NCBI GenBank assembly: GCA_019802505.1
Contig: JAFMOC010000002.1
Span: 2,535,001 to 2,599,000 of the forward strand
Direction: 5' to 3'
Length of the DNA stretch: 64,000 nt
From: Corydoras sp. C115
Taxonomy: Eukaryota; Chordata; Actinopteri; Siluriformes; Callichthyidae
Shown: piece by piece, positions 34,916 through 45,060 of the stretch
Layout of the letters: every line of letters begins with the position of its first letter
How positions within the stretch are numbered: position 1 is the first letter of the stretch
Translations under genes and position numbers: made by a program
The notes under the pieces: generated by a model
What the model was told of the DNA's origin: nothing
Databases searched by the model: none
The model's input: only the letters and a program-made list of their open reading frames with translations

Positions 34916-35271
34916 GCATAGTGTGGCGTCATGATTAGCAGATCTGCTTTCCAGCACTGGGGATCCAGGATTGAATCCTGATCTGTGTGGGGTTTCCATG
35001 TTCTCTCCATGTTTGGTTGATTTTCTCTGTTTTTTCCCACATTCCAAAAACATGGATTTAAGGTGAATTGGCTACTTTAAATTGACCTAAATCTAAATTG
35101 CCCCTATATAGTGTGTGTCAGTATAAGTGCGTGTGTGGATTGGCACCCTGTCCTGGGAGTGTCGTGTCGGTCCAGCGTCTGAAATGTTTTTCTCGGATGA
35201 GCATGGGGAACCCCTCCTCTGCGACCCTAGTACCTAGTATTGGATTAAGCAAATGACAATTAGATGAGATG
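34916..35271 (+). mobile_element. Old SINE, same family, degenerate
   Basis: The layout head-B-box-'ggtttccatgttctctcc'-'ggattggcaccctgtcctgg'-'gatgagcatggggaaccc'-'attggattaagcaaatgac' is preserved, but every block carries substitutions. The A-box is reduced to tggcgtcatgatt. It is clearly older than the copy just upstream. Confidence 0.85.
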
Positions 35272-36632
35272 TTTAGATTTTTTTTGCATTAAAATGGCAA
35301 ACAAGTAGGTTCTCGCACTAAAACTAGATACAATAACACAAAGAAAGCACATAGGGATATTTATGTTTAATAACCATGTATGTGGAAATTATGCATTTTA
35401 TTAAGTTAGTCCCTTAGCTACAACACCAAATCACACATTTTTAAAAAATGTTGTAAATACTGATTTGTTTTGTCACTACAGGGACAACATGGACCTTTTC
35501 ATAGAAATAATAAGAGAACACTTTGGGGTGAAAACGAAATGTGAGCTGATTCAATACTGACTACATTGACTTCTTGCTTAGTAAAAAAGAAAAAGACATA
35601 TGGCTCAGTGAAAGGATCTTAGCTCAGCATGCTCAGAGAGTTCTCACTGGTCATCTGGTGTGAAGTCTCAAGAGAGTGGTCAGACATGGCAAACCTCTAA
35701 AAGAGAGAGAGGGAGAAAGAGAGAGAGGAAACGTGTGGCCACAAGCTCTGTTCAGGCTGTTAATCACGGTCTGAGTAGAGCAGCCCAGCCATAATGAAGG
35801 ATTTATCTGAGGTCTTCAGAGCACTTAGGGCCCAATCGACAGCGTCCCACTGACACTGTGATGAACACTTAGCCTCCCGAGAGAGAGCCAGACACAGCAC
35901 AGACACAGAGATAGGATGAAGAGACGAAAAGAAAGGGTGAGGGAGGTTAGACATGGTGCAGTCCATAGAGGGGGAACAGGATTGGACTGACGGAATGAGA
36001 GTACAGGATTTAGATTATACTGATCACAGTGTTTGATTGGCTTAAATAAGCTCTTTAAACACTTATTTAATAGCTGTTCTTTGATGAAGAAAGATGGTCA
36101 TAGTGGAAGCTCACTTAAGGATTTGGTACAAACTTAACCATCAATTGATATTTGAAACAGTTTTTATAACATTGTGATTTATATTCTAAGAATATGTCTT
36201 TAAAGGGTTTATTCTTTAAGTCATCTATTGCTGAATTAAAAAAATGGCTGTACAGTTCACTATTAAACATTTATGCAATCATATTACAAGGCAATATATT
36301 TTAACTTAAACATGTAGACCCATCAACCAAAAAAAAAAAACTTTACTCATTAAGGTTGTTAATTATTTTCTATACATGTTAAGTATGTTAATTAATTTAT
36401 ACTTGTAAGTTACTAAGAAGAAATATATCCAAGAACCAAAACAAAAATCATATTTTGTCATCAAAATTATTGTTATACCTTTTGTCATTTTGTTGATGTT
36501 TGTAATTTTTATTATTATTTTTTTTTATATATTATTACAGCCATAATAATAATAATAATAATACTTTATTTTCTTATCCATTGTAACCGATTTAACAAAA
36601 TAATTTTAATACAATCATTTTTGTTTCTACCC
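35272..36632. other. Unique non-coding DNA
   Basis: A balanced-composition part at 35600-36010 contains a GA-rich purine tract (35701-35731). No gene is recognised. An AAT-rich tract lies near 36547-36562. Confidence 0.4.
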
Positions 36633-36766
36633 AGCGATAGATTATTGCTCTGTTCTGAGTGTATATGCCTAGTGCCCAAATGTTTTCCCCTGGATGGGGA
36701 TGGAGAAACACCTTCCCCTCCCCCTGTTCTAGTAGAAGATTAAGCGGAGCATGATGAGAAGAGATG
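36633..36766 (+). mobile_element. Old SINE, 3' part only
   Basis: 'tacccagcgatagattattg', 'gcctagtgcccaaatgtttt', 'cccctggatggggatgg' and 'agattaagcggagcatgatg' match the 3' half of the SINE with many changes. The head is missing (5' truncation). Confidence 0.8.
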
Positions 36767-36837
36767 AGATTTGGTTTTTCTTTCCCAAGTAATAAAACTA
36801 ACTGGAAATGTGTCTGAAATATGCAAAATGTATTCAG

Positions 36838-37220
36838 AATGTGTTTACTTACTATCCTCTTTATACACTAACAGTTATATTAGGTACATATTCACTTTAA
36901 CGGTTCCACTTATATTGCACCACATAGATGTACTTAATACTATAGTTCTAAAGTTACAAACATGTTTACCTAGTTCGCTAAAAGACCAGAACCCACAGCA
37001 CCACTGGATAGGTGTTATTTGGGTGGTGGATAATACTCAGCACTGCAGTGCTGATCTGAGTAAATCAGTGTAAATCAGACACAGCAGTACAGCTGGAGTT
37101 TTAAAAAAGTGTATTCACAAACAGTGATTTCTATTAGACACACAAACTGCATGGTTTATGTTAGTTATCCTTCCTCTGTGCAGGATGCAAACTACAAGAT
37201 GCTGGTGGTGGGAACTTTTA
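36838..37220 (+). mobile_element. MITE of a Tc1-related family, degenerate
   Basis: The left edge 'acagttatattaggtacata' resembles Tc1-like ends. The interior has 'tatttgggtggtggataata', 'tcagcactgcagtgctgatc' and 'caaactacaagatgctggtg', all recurring in the other MITE copies of this window. No coding capacity. Confidence 0.6.
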
Positions 37221-37673
37221 GGTCTGTAGCTTGTTTTAAACCCGAATATAAAAAATATTTTATAAAATATAAAAATATAAAATAAAAAAATTTAAGTTAT
37301 GAAAGTTTATTTCATTTTTTTAATTATTTTAACATAATAAACCATGATACAGTCATCATCAGTTATTGAGTGCATTCAACTTTAGAAAATGTATTTTTAC
37401 CACCCGTATACTAGCTTCATATGTTTGTGTCTGTGTGTCTGGTAAAAAGTTTGCAAATGCTATTTCACCCACTTCCTGTTATCCGATTAAGTTGAAACTT
37501 TGCACAATTGTTCATTGTCGATGACAACACATAAATCAATTAAACCAATTAATTAACTAATTTGTGATAATTAATTTAGTTTTCTATGGATAAATTGCCA
37601 AATTAAAATTTTATACTTCACAAGCTTAATTAATTTAGGATAAAGTAATTTAACATGCTATATGGAAGTTTTT

Positions 37674-37675
<2 letters not shown>
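37221..37675. other. AT-rich DNA, nothing recognised
   Basis: Segment 37455-37545 has a run of non-AT-biased sequence (cccacttcctgttatccgat) that may be an unclassified repeat. Confidence 0.4.

Positions 37676-37748
<73 letters not shown>
37676..37748. repeat. (AT)n then poly-T
   Basis: About 19 AT units followed by a 35-base T run. Confidence 0.97.
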
Positions 37749-37751
<3 letters not shown>

Positions 37752-38090
37752 TGTTAATCTTGTGCCTGCTCTGATCTTGTGAAAAGCATTTGCTCAGGAG
37801 AAACATAAATGGGGTAAAAATTGTATCAAATCTTTGGTCTTTAATCATGCAGTGCACAGAAAGGAGTTCAGGTCATATTGAACATATTACAGACAGCATT
37901 TAACTTTAAACTAGCAGTCCAGTGATGTGCAGAAATTATCGATCAGCATGTCCACATTAAAAACACATGCTCCAACCGTACCAGCTATAGCTCCAGCATG
38001 TACTGACCCATCTGTTAGCATACATCTTTGTATAGCAGTTTGTATATATTATGTTCTTTAATACTAATGCAAGTTAAAGCATGTGTATAT
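37749..38090. other. Unique non-coding DNA
   Basis: Nothing recognised. Confidence 0.45.
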
Positions 38091-38144
38091 CCCCCCCCCC
38101 CCCCCCCCCCCAACACGTGCACACACACACACACACACACACAC
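38091..38144. repeat. Poly-C and (CA)n
   Basis: 21 consecutive C, a short spacer with cacgtg, then about 13 CA units. The minus strand carries a 21-base G run. Confidence 0.97.
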
Positions 38145-38164
38145 AAAGAGGAAGGGAGGCAGAG

Positions 38165-38470
38165 CGAGGTGTAGCAGGCTATGGCATGGGGGGGTCGACG
38201 GCGGCGGTGACAGAAATTGAGGGGGACGGGGTGGCAGCTGCGGGCTGCTCGGAGCACTGTCAGAGCGGAATGATTAATGAATGGCGGCCCCAGCTGAGCC
38301 TAACCTTTGGAGAACCGCGCAGGACATCTGCAGAACTGTCAGCGCTCTGACAAGGACAGAGCTGAACAACCAATTATTTCGCCATCACTAAGGTGGGCTG
38401 TCAGCTTAATCCTAGCCATTCACTTAGGCAAGGACAGGCAAATTTCTCCTTTACATACACACAGGGCTGG
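38165..38470. other. GC-rich CpG-bearing block, candidate regulatory element
   Basis: Contains 'gtcgacggcggcggtgac', 'gcggaatgattaatgaatgg', 'ggagaaccgcgcaggacatc' and 'accaattatttcgccatcac'. CpG frequency is well above that of the surroundings, and ATTA cores are embedded. No coding frame has a domain. It could be a CpG-rich enhancer or the edge of a promoter; conservation is untested. Confidence 0.3.
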
Positions 38471-38610
38471 GGTGCTGCAGTGGACAAACACACACATGCA
38501 CAAACACCTATGGACACAAACACATAGGTACATGCGCCTACAATCGGTGACATGCAAACAGGCACTGAGACACACACGCACCTCTCGTTCTCGGACAAAA
38601 CCAAGTTAAC

Positions 38611-38678
38611 CCTCCACCACCCCCCCACCCCACCCCAGCCCACCCCACCACCACCCCAGCCCACCCCACCACCACCAT
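38611..38678 (-). repeat. C-rich 21-bp tandem repeat, G-quadruplex potential
   Basis: 'caccccagcccaccccaccac' repeats with a period of 21 (starts 38631 and 38652) inside a longer CCC/CCCC series. The minus strand has many closely spaced runs of three or more G. Confidence 0.9.
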
Positions 38679-39766
38679 GCACCCACAAGCCAGCATGCAG
38701 GTGCCTCATGCTACTCTGACTTTAGGGGCTTATGTTTGTGTGTTTGTGAGTGTGGGGCCAGAAACAGCTTCATAGCTTTGCGTGTGGTCTGGTGTTCACC
38801 TACAAGAGGCTCAAATGTCAAATCTCATGCTTACTAAAATAAACAGTGCTATACACCACCGAAAATCCATGCAGTATAACTTGTATAATGAGCATATAAG
38901 ACACTATGGGGATGGCATGGTGCATCAGGTAGATTTACAACTCCGGAAATCCCAAGTTCAGTGCTTGTGTGCAGTTACCAAAGTTTGGCATGTTCTTTTC
39001 GTATTTGTATTATTTACTGTACACCATCCAGAAAAATACTAAGTGACATAATTACACATTTAACATTTACAGACATAATAACTAGTTGATATTGGTGCAC
39101 TGATGAAAAGTTTCTTTTCATTTGAAAAAAGTTTAAGCTTTTAGCATTTAACTGTTTTGTTACAGTAGTTTTGTCTATAGAATGTGCTGTTTTAACTGAA
39201 TACTTAAATCAATCAAACATTGTGGATTTTATTATTTTGCTTTTTTGTTTTACTAAATCGAATTAATCATGTGGCAGCCCTGGTTATAGTACTCGTTTAT
39301 ACATATTTAGGATGATAAACTGGTTGAAAATAGTTTAAGACACTTGTATTTAAAAACATTCTTAAATAAAAAAAATTAAATATCTATGAATTGTTGAGAA
39401 TTGTTTTTAGGTAAGGTTATGTTCAGGTGCACCTGATCACTAATCCACTCCCGCATCTCAATCTTTGGATGTCCTACATATGGAGGATAGGTGCACTCTA
39501 AAGCTCAGAGGTTTTCTTTGTCCATATGACCAGACTCTTCCAACAAAACTTGCTGTACTCCTAATATGTTGGGCTCTTTCTTTGTGGGACAGGAGGGTCA
39601 CTTGGTATTGCCCCTTTCTTTTTATTATATTAATTTGAAGTAGAGATTGTGTGCTCTTTTATGCATATTAGCACATTGGGGAAGTGTAGCGGGATTAGCA
39701 TGTATCCTGAATTAGTCTAATGGTTGCAGAAGTCCTATGTTTTGAAAAGTAGCTGCCATTTTCATT
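38679..39766. other. Unique DNA with a possible decayed SINE head
   Basis: Near 38910-38965, 'ggcatggtgcatcaggtag' and 'caactccggaaatcccaag' faintly echo a tRNA-like SINE head. The rest shows nothing recognisable. Confidence 0.35.
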
Positions 39767-39997
39767 GTCCACCCATCCATCTGTTATCTTCCGCTTTATC
39801 CTCTATGAGGGTCGCGGGGGGTTCCCCATGCCCATCCAGGGGAGAACGCCTCGGGCGCTTGGCAGATACTCTACACCCAGGACATGGCGCCAATCTATCG
39901 CTGGTCACACACTAATTCACACAGATACACTCTATAAGGGCCAATTTGGAGAATTTGGAGGAGGAAACTGGAGAACCCAGATTGGGATTCGAACTGT
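39767..39997 (-). mobile_element. SINE, truncated and rearranged
   Basis: A minus-strand copy with the 3' end, 'gggtcgcggggggttcccc', the middle and part of 'cccagattgggattcgaact' retained. The head beyond the B-box is lost at about 39997, and part of the central body is deleted. Confidence 0.85.
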
Positions 39998-40599
39998 AAC
40001 ACCAGTAAAGTTAGTAAAGGGAATCCATTATCGAAAATCGGAAAACAGTGGAAGAAAAACAGAGACTTGGGAAATATAAACAAGAGAGGGAAATAAAATG
40101 ATGAAAACCAGGAACTCTGAATAATGGATGCATGCAGGCTACAAAGATTAACCAAAAGTAAAGCTAAAAGGAATACAAGCTTTAACAGACAAGGTAATTA
40201 CAATTAGTAAAGGACAGGAGCAGGAACAATACACAGAAAGCAGTAAATTTATAAAGACAATGAAGCCAGATTCTCTTCAATGGTACAGTTCTAATCCCTA
40301 ATTCTAATCCATCTGTATCAGCCAGTACACCAAAGTTGATATGAAAAAAACAACTCAAATCAAAGACTATTTCATCACAAATTGTATATCCTAATATAGA
40401 GCAGACATGCAGTGAATGACCAGTGTGCAGTAGAGTAAAAGTTGTTAATTTAATTAGACATAACTCCAGCAGCTTTGGGTTTATACAGTATAAGCAGGGT
40501 TCAGCTAGGGATATAGGTGTGAATGTGTGTGTGTTTGACTCTGTTACACAGTCTGCCCTGTGTGTGCGCGTGTGCATGCGAGTTTGTGCCTACAAGTGT
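39998..40599. other. Unique non-coding DNA
   Basis: Nothing recognised. Confidence 0.4.
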
Positions 40600-40758
40600 T
40601 AGACTGAGTGATGGAGATCTGATTGAGGCGTTTCCTTGGCGCTAACGGATGAAGCTTGGCCGGCGAGCCTATTGACAGACTGCTGATGAAGCTCAAGGGA
40701 GTGAGGAGGGGAAATTAGGCAGGGATAAAATCAATTACCTTTAGAGCTGTCCCTCATC

Positions 40759-40760
<2 letters not shown>
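40600..40760. other. Candidate conserved non-coding element
   Basis: A CpG-bearing balanced block ('gaggcgtttccttggcgcta', 'cttggccggcgagcctattg') followed by 'gggataaaatcaattacc'. It abuts a long TG array. Confidence 0.28.
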
Positions 40761-40762
<2 letters not shown>

Positions 40763-40826
<64 letters not shown>

Positions 40827-40870
40827 CTCGTGTGTGTGTGTGCGTATGTGTGTGTGCTCTCTCTCTCTTG

Positions 40871-40904
<34 letters not shown>
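40763..40904. repeat. Long interrupted (TG)n array
   Basis: About 27 TG units, a CG-rich interruption 'tgcgcgcgtgtgctcg', more TG, a short CT run, and about 15 further TG units. The CGCGCG core inside alternating TG is a strong Z-DNA candidate. Confidence 0.95.
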
Positions 40905-40905
<1 letters not shown>

Positions 40906-41203
40906 TACAATACGCAACTGCTTAATTTCATAACATCAGTCTCATCTTTCTTATTTACGGCTTTGTACTTTGAGGCATCATGGGTAACACAGAAATTTAA
41001 AACCCAAAATTATCACTCTTGAACAGGCTCAAGATTTTTAACACAATAAAAATCTGGTTTCATTCTATGGGTGACATTAAAAGTGAATTTAACAGAACAC
41101 AGATATTTAGACAATGTGCCAAGGATCATAAAAAAACAATGTTTTAATGTGTTTTGAGTAAATTTTAATATTTTGCTTGGTGCCCTTACCCCCAGATAGG
41201 GAA
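40905..41203. other. Unique DNA
   Basis: Nothing recognised. Confidence 0.45.
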
Positions 41204-41328
41204 CATTCATTCATTCATTCATTCATTATCTCCCGCTTTATCCTCTATTAGGGTCGTGGTGGGGTTCCCCATGCCCATCCAGGGGAGAACGTCTCGGGCG
41301 CTGGGCAGATAGACCCAGGACAGGGCGT
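41204..41328 (-). mobile_element. SINE, 5'-truncated
   Basis: The tail and the 3' third ('gggtcgtggtggggttcccc', 'cagatagacccaggacaggg') of the SINE, cut off abruptly at about 41328. 5' truncation is typical of reverse transcription. Confidence 0.9.
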
Positions 41329-41919
41329 CTTCTCAGATAGGATTCTATAGAAACATTTTCAGCAAATAAGACCCTTTTTTAGCTGGTGGATTAAAGTCCA
41401 CCTTAACGCTCCAGTATTAATGTACTGGAATAGGATGTGATGTCTAATTTTTACAAAGCCCTGACTTTGCAATTTTTAAATGGTAAATTACAACTTGATC
41501 TACTGCATTACTGACTAGGACGTATATGGCTTAGGTACAAAAGCTGCACTCTGACATCCCCAGGAGCAAGGGCCATAATTAAGAACCGTTTAAGTTGTAT
41601 AATGCCACTTTTTAAATTGGTCTAGACACAGGGGTGTTTGCCACATTCTGTATGAGTATCAGAAAACAGTTTCATTAAGCTTAGCATAAACATTTCCTTT
41701 TGTTGTATTAACAAGGGCTAGAAAAATGCTTTGAAGGGATTTTGGGGTGTGAAATTTATTAGCTATGTATAAGATATGAATATGACACTCTTTATGGTTA
41801 GTTTGGTAATAATCTACTGTTAAGACAGAATTAAAAACAAAAACAAAAAAACTGAGGTAATTGCATATGATATTAGAAAGGTCAATGTTGGCTTATCAAT
41901 CTGAAAGTTCTTTAAGGCT
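41329..41919. other. AT-rich unique DNA
   Basis: Nothing recognised. Confidence 0.45.
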
Positions 41920-42110
41920 TCAAATCTCCTTTCTAATAAAATAACCAATGTGGGCTTTTGAGCAAGTTCCTTGACCCTCAATGTTTTAGGTTTATGGTAT
42001 CATGTGCTCTGACCCAAACCATTAGGTTGGGGAACTTGTAAATCACTTTAGATTGCAGACTTTAAAGTGTCTACAAACTGACCCAGTGACCAATGAATGA
42101 TGTAAAATCA
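41920..42110 (+). mobile_element. Old SINE of the second family
   Basis: 'tttgagcaagttccttgacc', 'gctctgacccaaaccattag' and 'ttgtaaatcactttagattg' follow the order of the fish SINE also present at 26330. It is degenerate and the head is not clear. Confidence 0.5.
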
Positions 42111-42114
42111 TTGC

Positions 42115-42300
42115 TACACAGTTTGTGTTAGTCAGCCTCTAACCCTTCATTAGTGCTCACACGATGCTGCTTACAAGATGCTGGTGGATGGTTAATTTCT
42201 GGTTGGTGGATTATTCTTATTTTAGAAATGATGATAAGGTATTTAGAAAATGCCATCAGCACTGTCATGTGTACACATTTACTGCAGAAAAAAAACTACA
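42115..42300. mobile_element. MITE fragment
   Basis: 'cacgatgctgcttacaagatg' then 'ctggtggatggttaatttctg' and 'gccatcagcactgtcatg' match the family at 36838-37220 in part. No ends are visible. Confidence 0.5.
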
Positions 42301-42764
42301 CAAAATGAACTATTAGAGAAATCGGAGACTATGAAGTGACAAGGTCAGAGAAGGTGATGAAAAAAACTGCATAAAACGGCATAAAGCCAGCATAAAAGAA
42401 GAAAAATGGATATATACCTAAACTACGCTAAAAGGAAACAACCCAACCAACACATGCACAAATACAGGCCTAGAGAGAATGATCAGAAATACAAAACAAA
42501 TCAAAATCGAAAGGAAATGTGCCAAAAACTACTGTAAATACATTTAGGCTACAAGTCTAAACAAAGCAAGTCAGAAACCTTTAGCAAGAAGAGTGAACAG
42601 AAGGTTGAAATAAAGAAGTGAAACCATTAAGAAGAAGATAGAAGAGATCATTAACTAAAACAGCTGAGGGTGATTAACAAGTCAATAACACACTGAGGAA
42701 ATTACCAGAAATGGATTTTTTAAAATAAAAGTCCAGAGCAAAGGCCAAGCTCCCTTTAACACTA
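42301..42764. other. A-rich unique DNA
   Basis: Nothing recognised. Confidence 0.4.
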
Positions 42765-42845
42765 TTTAACCACTTATACTACTGCACACACACTAACACA
42801 CCATCACATCAGTGTCACTGCAGTGCTGAAAATGATCTATTAGCA
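42765..42845. mobile_element. MITE fragment
   Basis: 'cacacactaacacaccatca' and 'tcagtgtcactgcagtgctg' are the core of the same MITE family. Confidence 0.5.
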
Positions 42846-42850
42846 AAATT

Positions 42851-42970
42851 CCATTTACATTACATTCAGTCATTTAGCAGACGCTTTTATGCAAAGCGAC
42901 TAACAAATGAGAGAAGAACACAAATCAGCAGTTAAGGAAAAGCTAGCTACACTGTAGTATAATTTAAACA
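42851..42970 (-). mobile_element. L2/UnaL2-type 3' end, antisense
   Basis: Minus strand: 'gcgtctgctaaatgactg' after an altered 'ctttgcataaaagc' stem-loop (GGATA loop mutated), with a TGTAA-type tail. The body at 42915-42970 is shared with the copies at 11020 and 43288. Confidence 0.65.
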
Positions 42971-43287
42971 ATTCTATACTATCAGTTGTTATATTGTTGT
43001 TATACAATATAAGTTGTTATATTGTTATAACACATAAAGACTACATAAAGTTTGTGAACACTTCTAAATTTTTTAATAACTTTGATGTACAATTTTACTA
43101 CATTTTCTAACACTACCAGAAAGAAGATAGGAATTGACTTGGTCATTCATGTACTAGAAAAAAAACAAACAAAAAAAAAAACACATAATTTGAAATAAAA
43201 AATTGTGAACTCTGGATTATCAGATAATTTGAAGGTGAAATTAAAGCCAGGTATACACAATAGTCTGAAATGTTCAGGATGATTAGA
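42971..43287. other. AT-rich unique DNA
   Basis: Short 'gttatattgtt' duplications near 42990-43030; otherwise nothing. Confidence 0.4.
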
Positions 43288-43388
43288 ATATCATTAGCAG
43301 ATGCTTTTTTCCAAAGTGATTTACAAATGAGATAATACCACAAGTCAGTAGTTAAGAAAACCCAGCTGCACTGTAGTATAATTAAACC
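43288..43388 (-). mobile_element. L2/UnaL2-type 3' end, antisense, degraded
   Basis: 'ttagcagatgcttttttcca' and 'gtgatttacaaatgagataa' followed by the body segment 'tcagtagttaagaaaaccca'. It has the same orientation and layout as 42851-42970. Confidence 0.6.
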
Positions 43389-43837
43389 TGATCATGATCC
43401 AATCTGCCTTCTAGATTATTATTTTTATGTCATGTCATGTTGTTTTTTTTTTTCATAGCAATTGCTTGTTTAAAAGATATGTTTTGATATGATTCTTTAA
43501 AAATGCTAAGTGACTCAGCCTTACGGACAGAGTTGGAAAAACATTTCAATACAGTGTATAAGAAGACTGTATCAATATACCCACATTTTCCAAAAAACAC
43601 AATATAATGTTATATGTTATATGTTAATGCTCTTTGGGGAAGGGGAACATGCTATATATGTTATCCTAGTACTGTAATCTGGTCCATGTAATCTTTTTTT
43701 TGGGTACTTGACCTTTAATTTCTATCCTAATACAGCAAATAGAAATGCCATAGACTTGTTTACCTTTCCTACGGTCCCTGTATGTATTAAGCTACATCTT
43801 GATTAACTTGATTAACAGTCATGATGAAGACAAAGAT
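43389..43837. other. AT-rich unique DNA
   Basis: Nothing recognised. Confidence 0.4.
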
Positions 43838-44330
43838 AAATAGATAGATCACTTTATTAATTCCAGATAGAAACTTTATTGCAGCAGCCAATGCAAATAG
43901 AATAAAAGTAAACAATGATAAATAATAAGAGATAATATTCAAGGTTCAAGAAAAATATAAAATGTAGTATACATTAGAAATATAAATATAGCAGCATATA
44001 AAATGTGAGATGTAGTAGAAACTATGTATAAAAATTGTACATGTAAGATGAGGTAGACGATGAGGTATTTTGGTGAAGAATGATAACGTGTTGTGTGAAT
44101 GACTGTTTTGTTAGATGGAGTTTGTGAGTCTTACAGCTTCTGCTATGAAGCTGTTTCTCAGTCTGATTGTTAACAACAATAAATAGCAGTGTATAGTATA
44201 TGTATAATTCAACTATTAAAATTATATCATAAACCTAGAAAAAACATAAAATATGCATATAGTAAATAAAAGAAGTGTGCAAATAAATATAGTGACAGTG
44301 TACATCAATAGAAGAAATTTAAAATTAATA
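43838..44330 (-). mobile_element. LINE-like 3' region, antisense
   Basis: 'tagatagatcactttattaa', then 'aactttattgcagcagcc', an A/T-rich interior, and 'ttctgctatgaagctgtttc' match the layout of a frequent teleost LINE 3' region read in reverse. The (GATA)-type start marks the 3' tail. No reverse transcriptase sequence remains, so the clade is not assigned. Confidence 0.5.
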
Positions 44331-44589
44331 AAAATAATTTAGATAGTGTTGTAACAAAGTTAATGGCATGATCTGAAATTACTTGTATGGAAAGTGAGGT
44401 CTCTACATAATTTTAGCTTTATGTTGTAGATAACAAATGTTTAAATAATTTTAAATAAAAGACTAAAGGAATGTGGTACTGTTAACTTTTTGTGCAATTA
44501 AATCAGAAATCCAGGTCATTTGGGTTTTGGCATAAAGCTACAGCTTTGGAATTAGATTATGCTTCTTTTCTTTTTGTGGCTACGACCGA
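44331..44589. other. AT-rich unique DNA
   Basis: Nothing recognised. Confidence 0.45.
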
Positions 44590-45060
44590 TCATGCATTAC
44601 TTAGCCCTGAGGTGAAAAAAGATGCTCCAGCTTTTAGGAGAAAGGGTTTTTTGTATTTCTTGTGAGGCAGCTGAAGGACGAAATGCCAAGCCAAGCCATG
44701 TGAATCCATTTTGTGATTGAGCTTGTGTATATTCATGACCGAACTTCATGTTACTCCCATGCATGAGATGTCTGGCCTGACACTCTTCAGTAGGTTTGAT
44801 CTCCTGAACTGGCCCAACTCCTTCACAAGAAGACAAATTGGCCCCACCTCTCATGAATTCATCAAACCCAAAGATGAAACGCCCGTGGCTGCTGTGTACA
44901 GCATGGGCACAAGTAAACCTCTGCTCATACTGTCTGATTAAGGGTTCATTAGAGGCCTGCACTACCTTGAATGTTAATCTGCCTAGAAAAGCATGCAGGC
45001 GAGAGCACAGGCTGTCTGAAAAAATGGGTTAGTAAACTGTGGCATAAGAAAGGGAAACTT
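44590..45060. other. Balanced unique block, candidate non-coding element
   Basis: Long overlapping frames on both strands (one on the minus strand of 121 codons) and balanced composition distinguish this block. I find no domain motif and no codon pattern that favours one strand, so a gene call is not supported. Confidence 0.22.

Noticed and set aside
44597..44962. 121-codon minus-strand frame as a gene
   Set aside because: A plus-strand frame overlaps it, no domain is visible and no codon bias favours it. Left as a candidate non-coding block.
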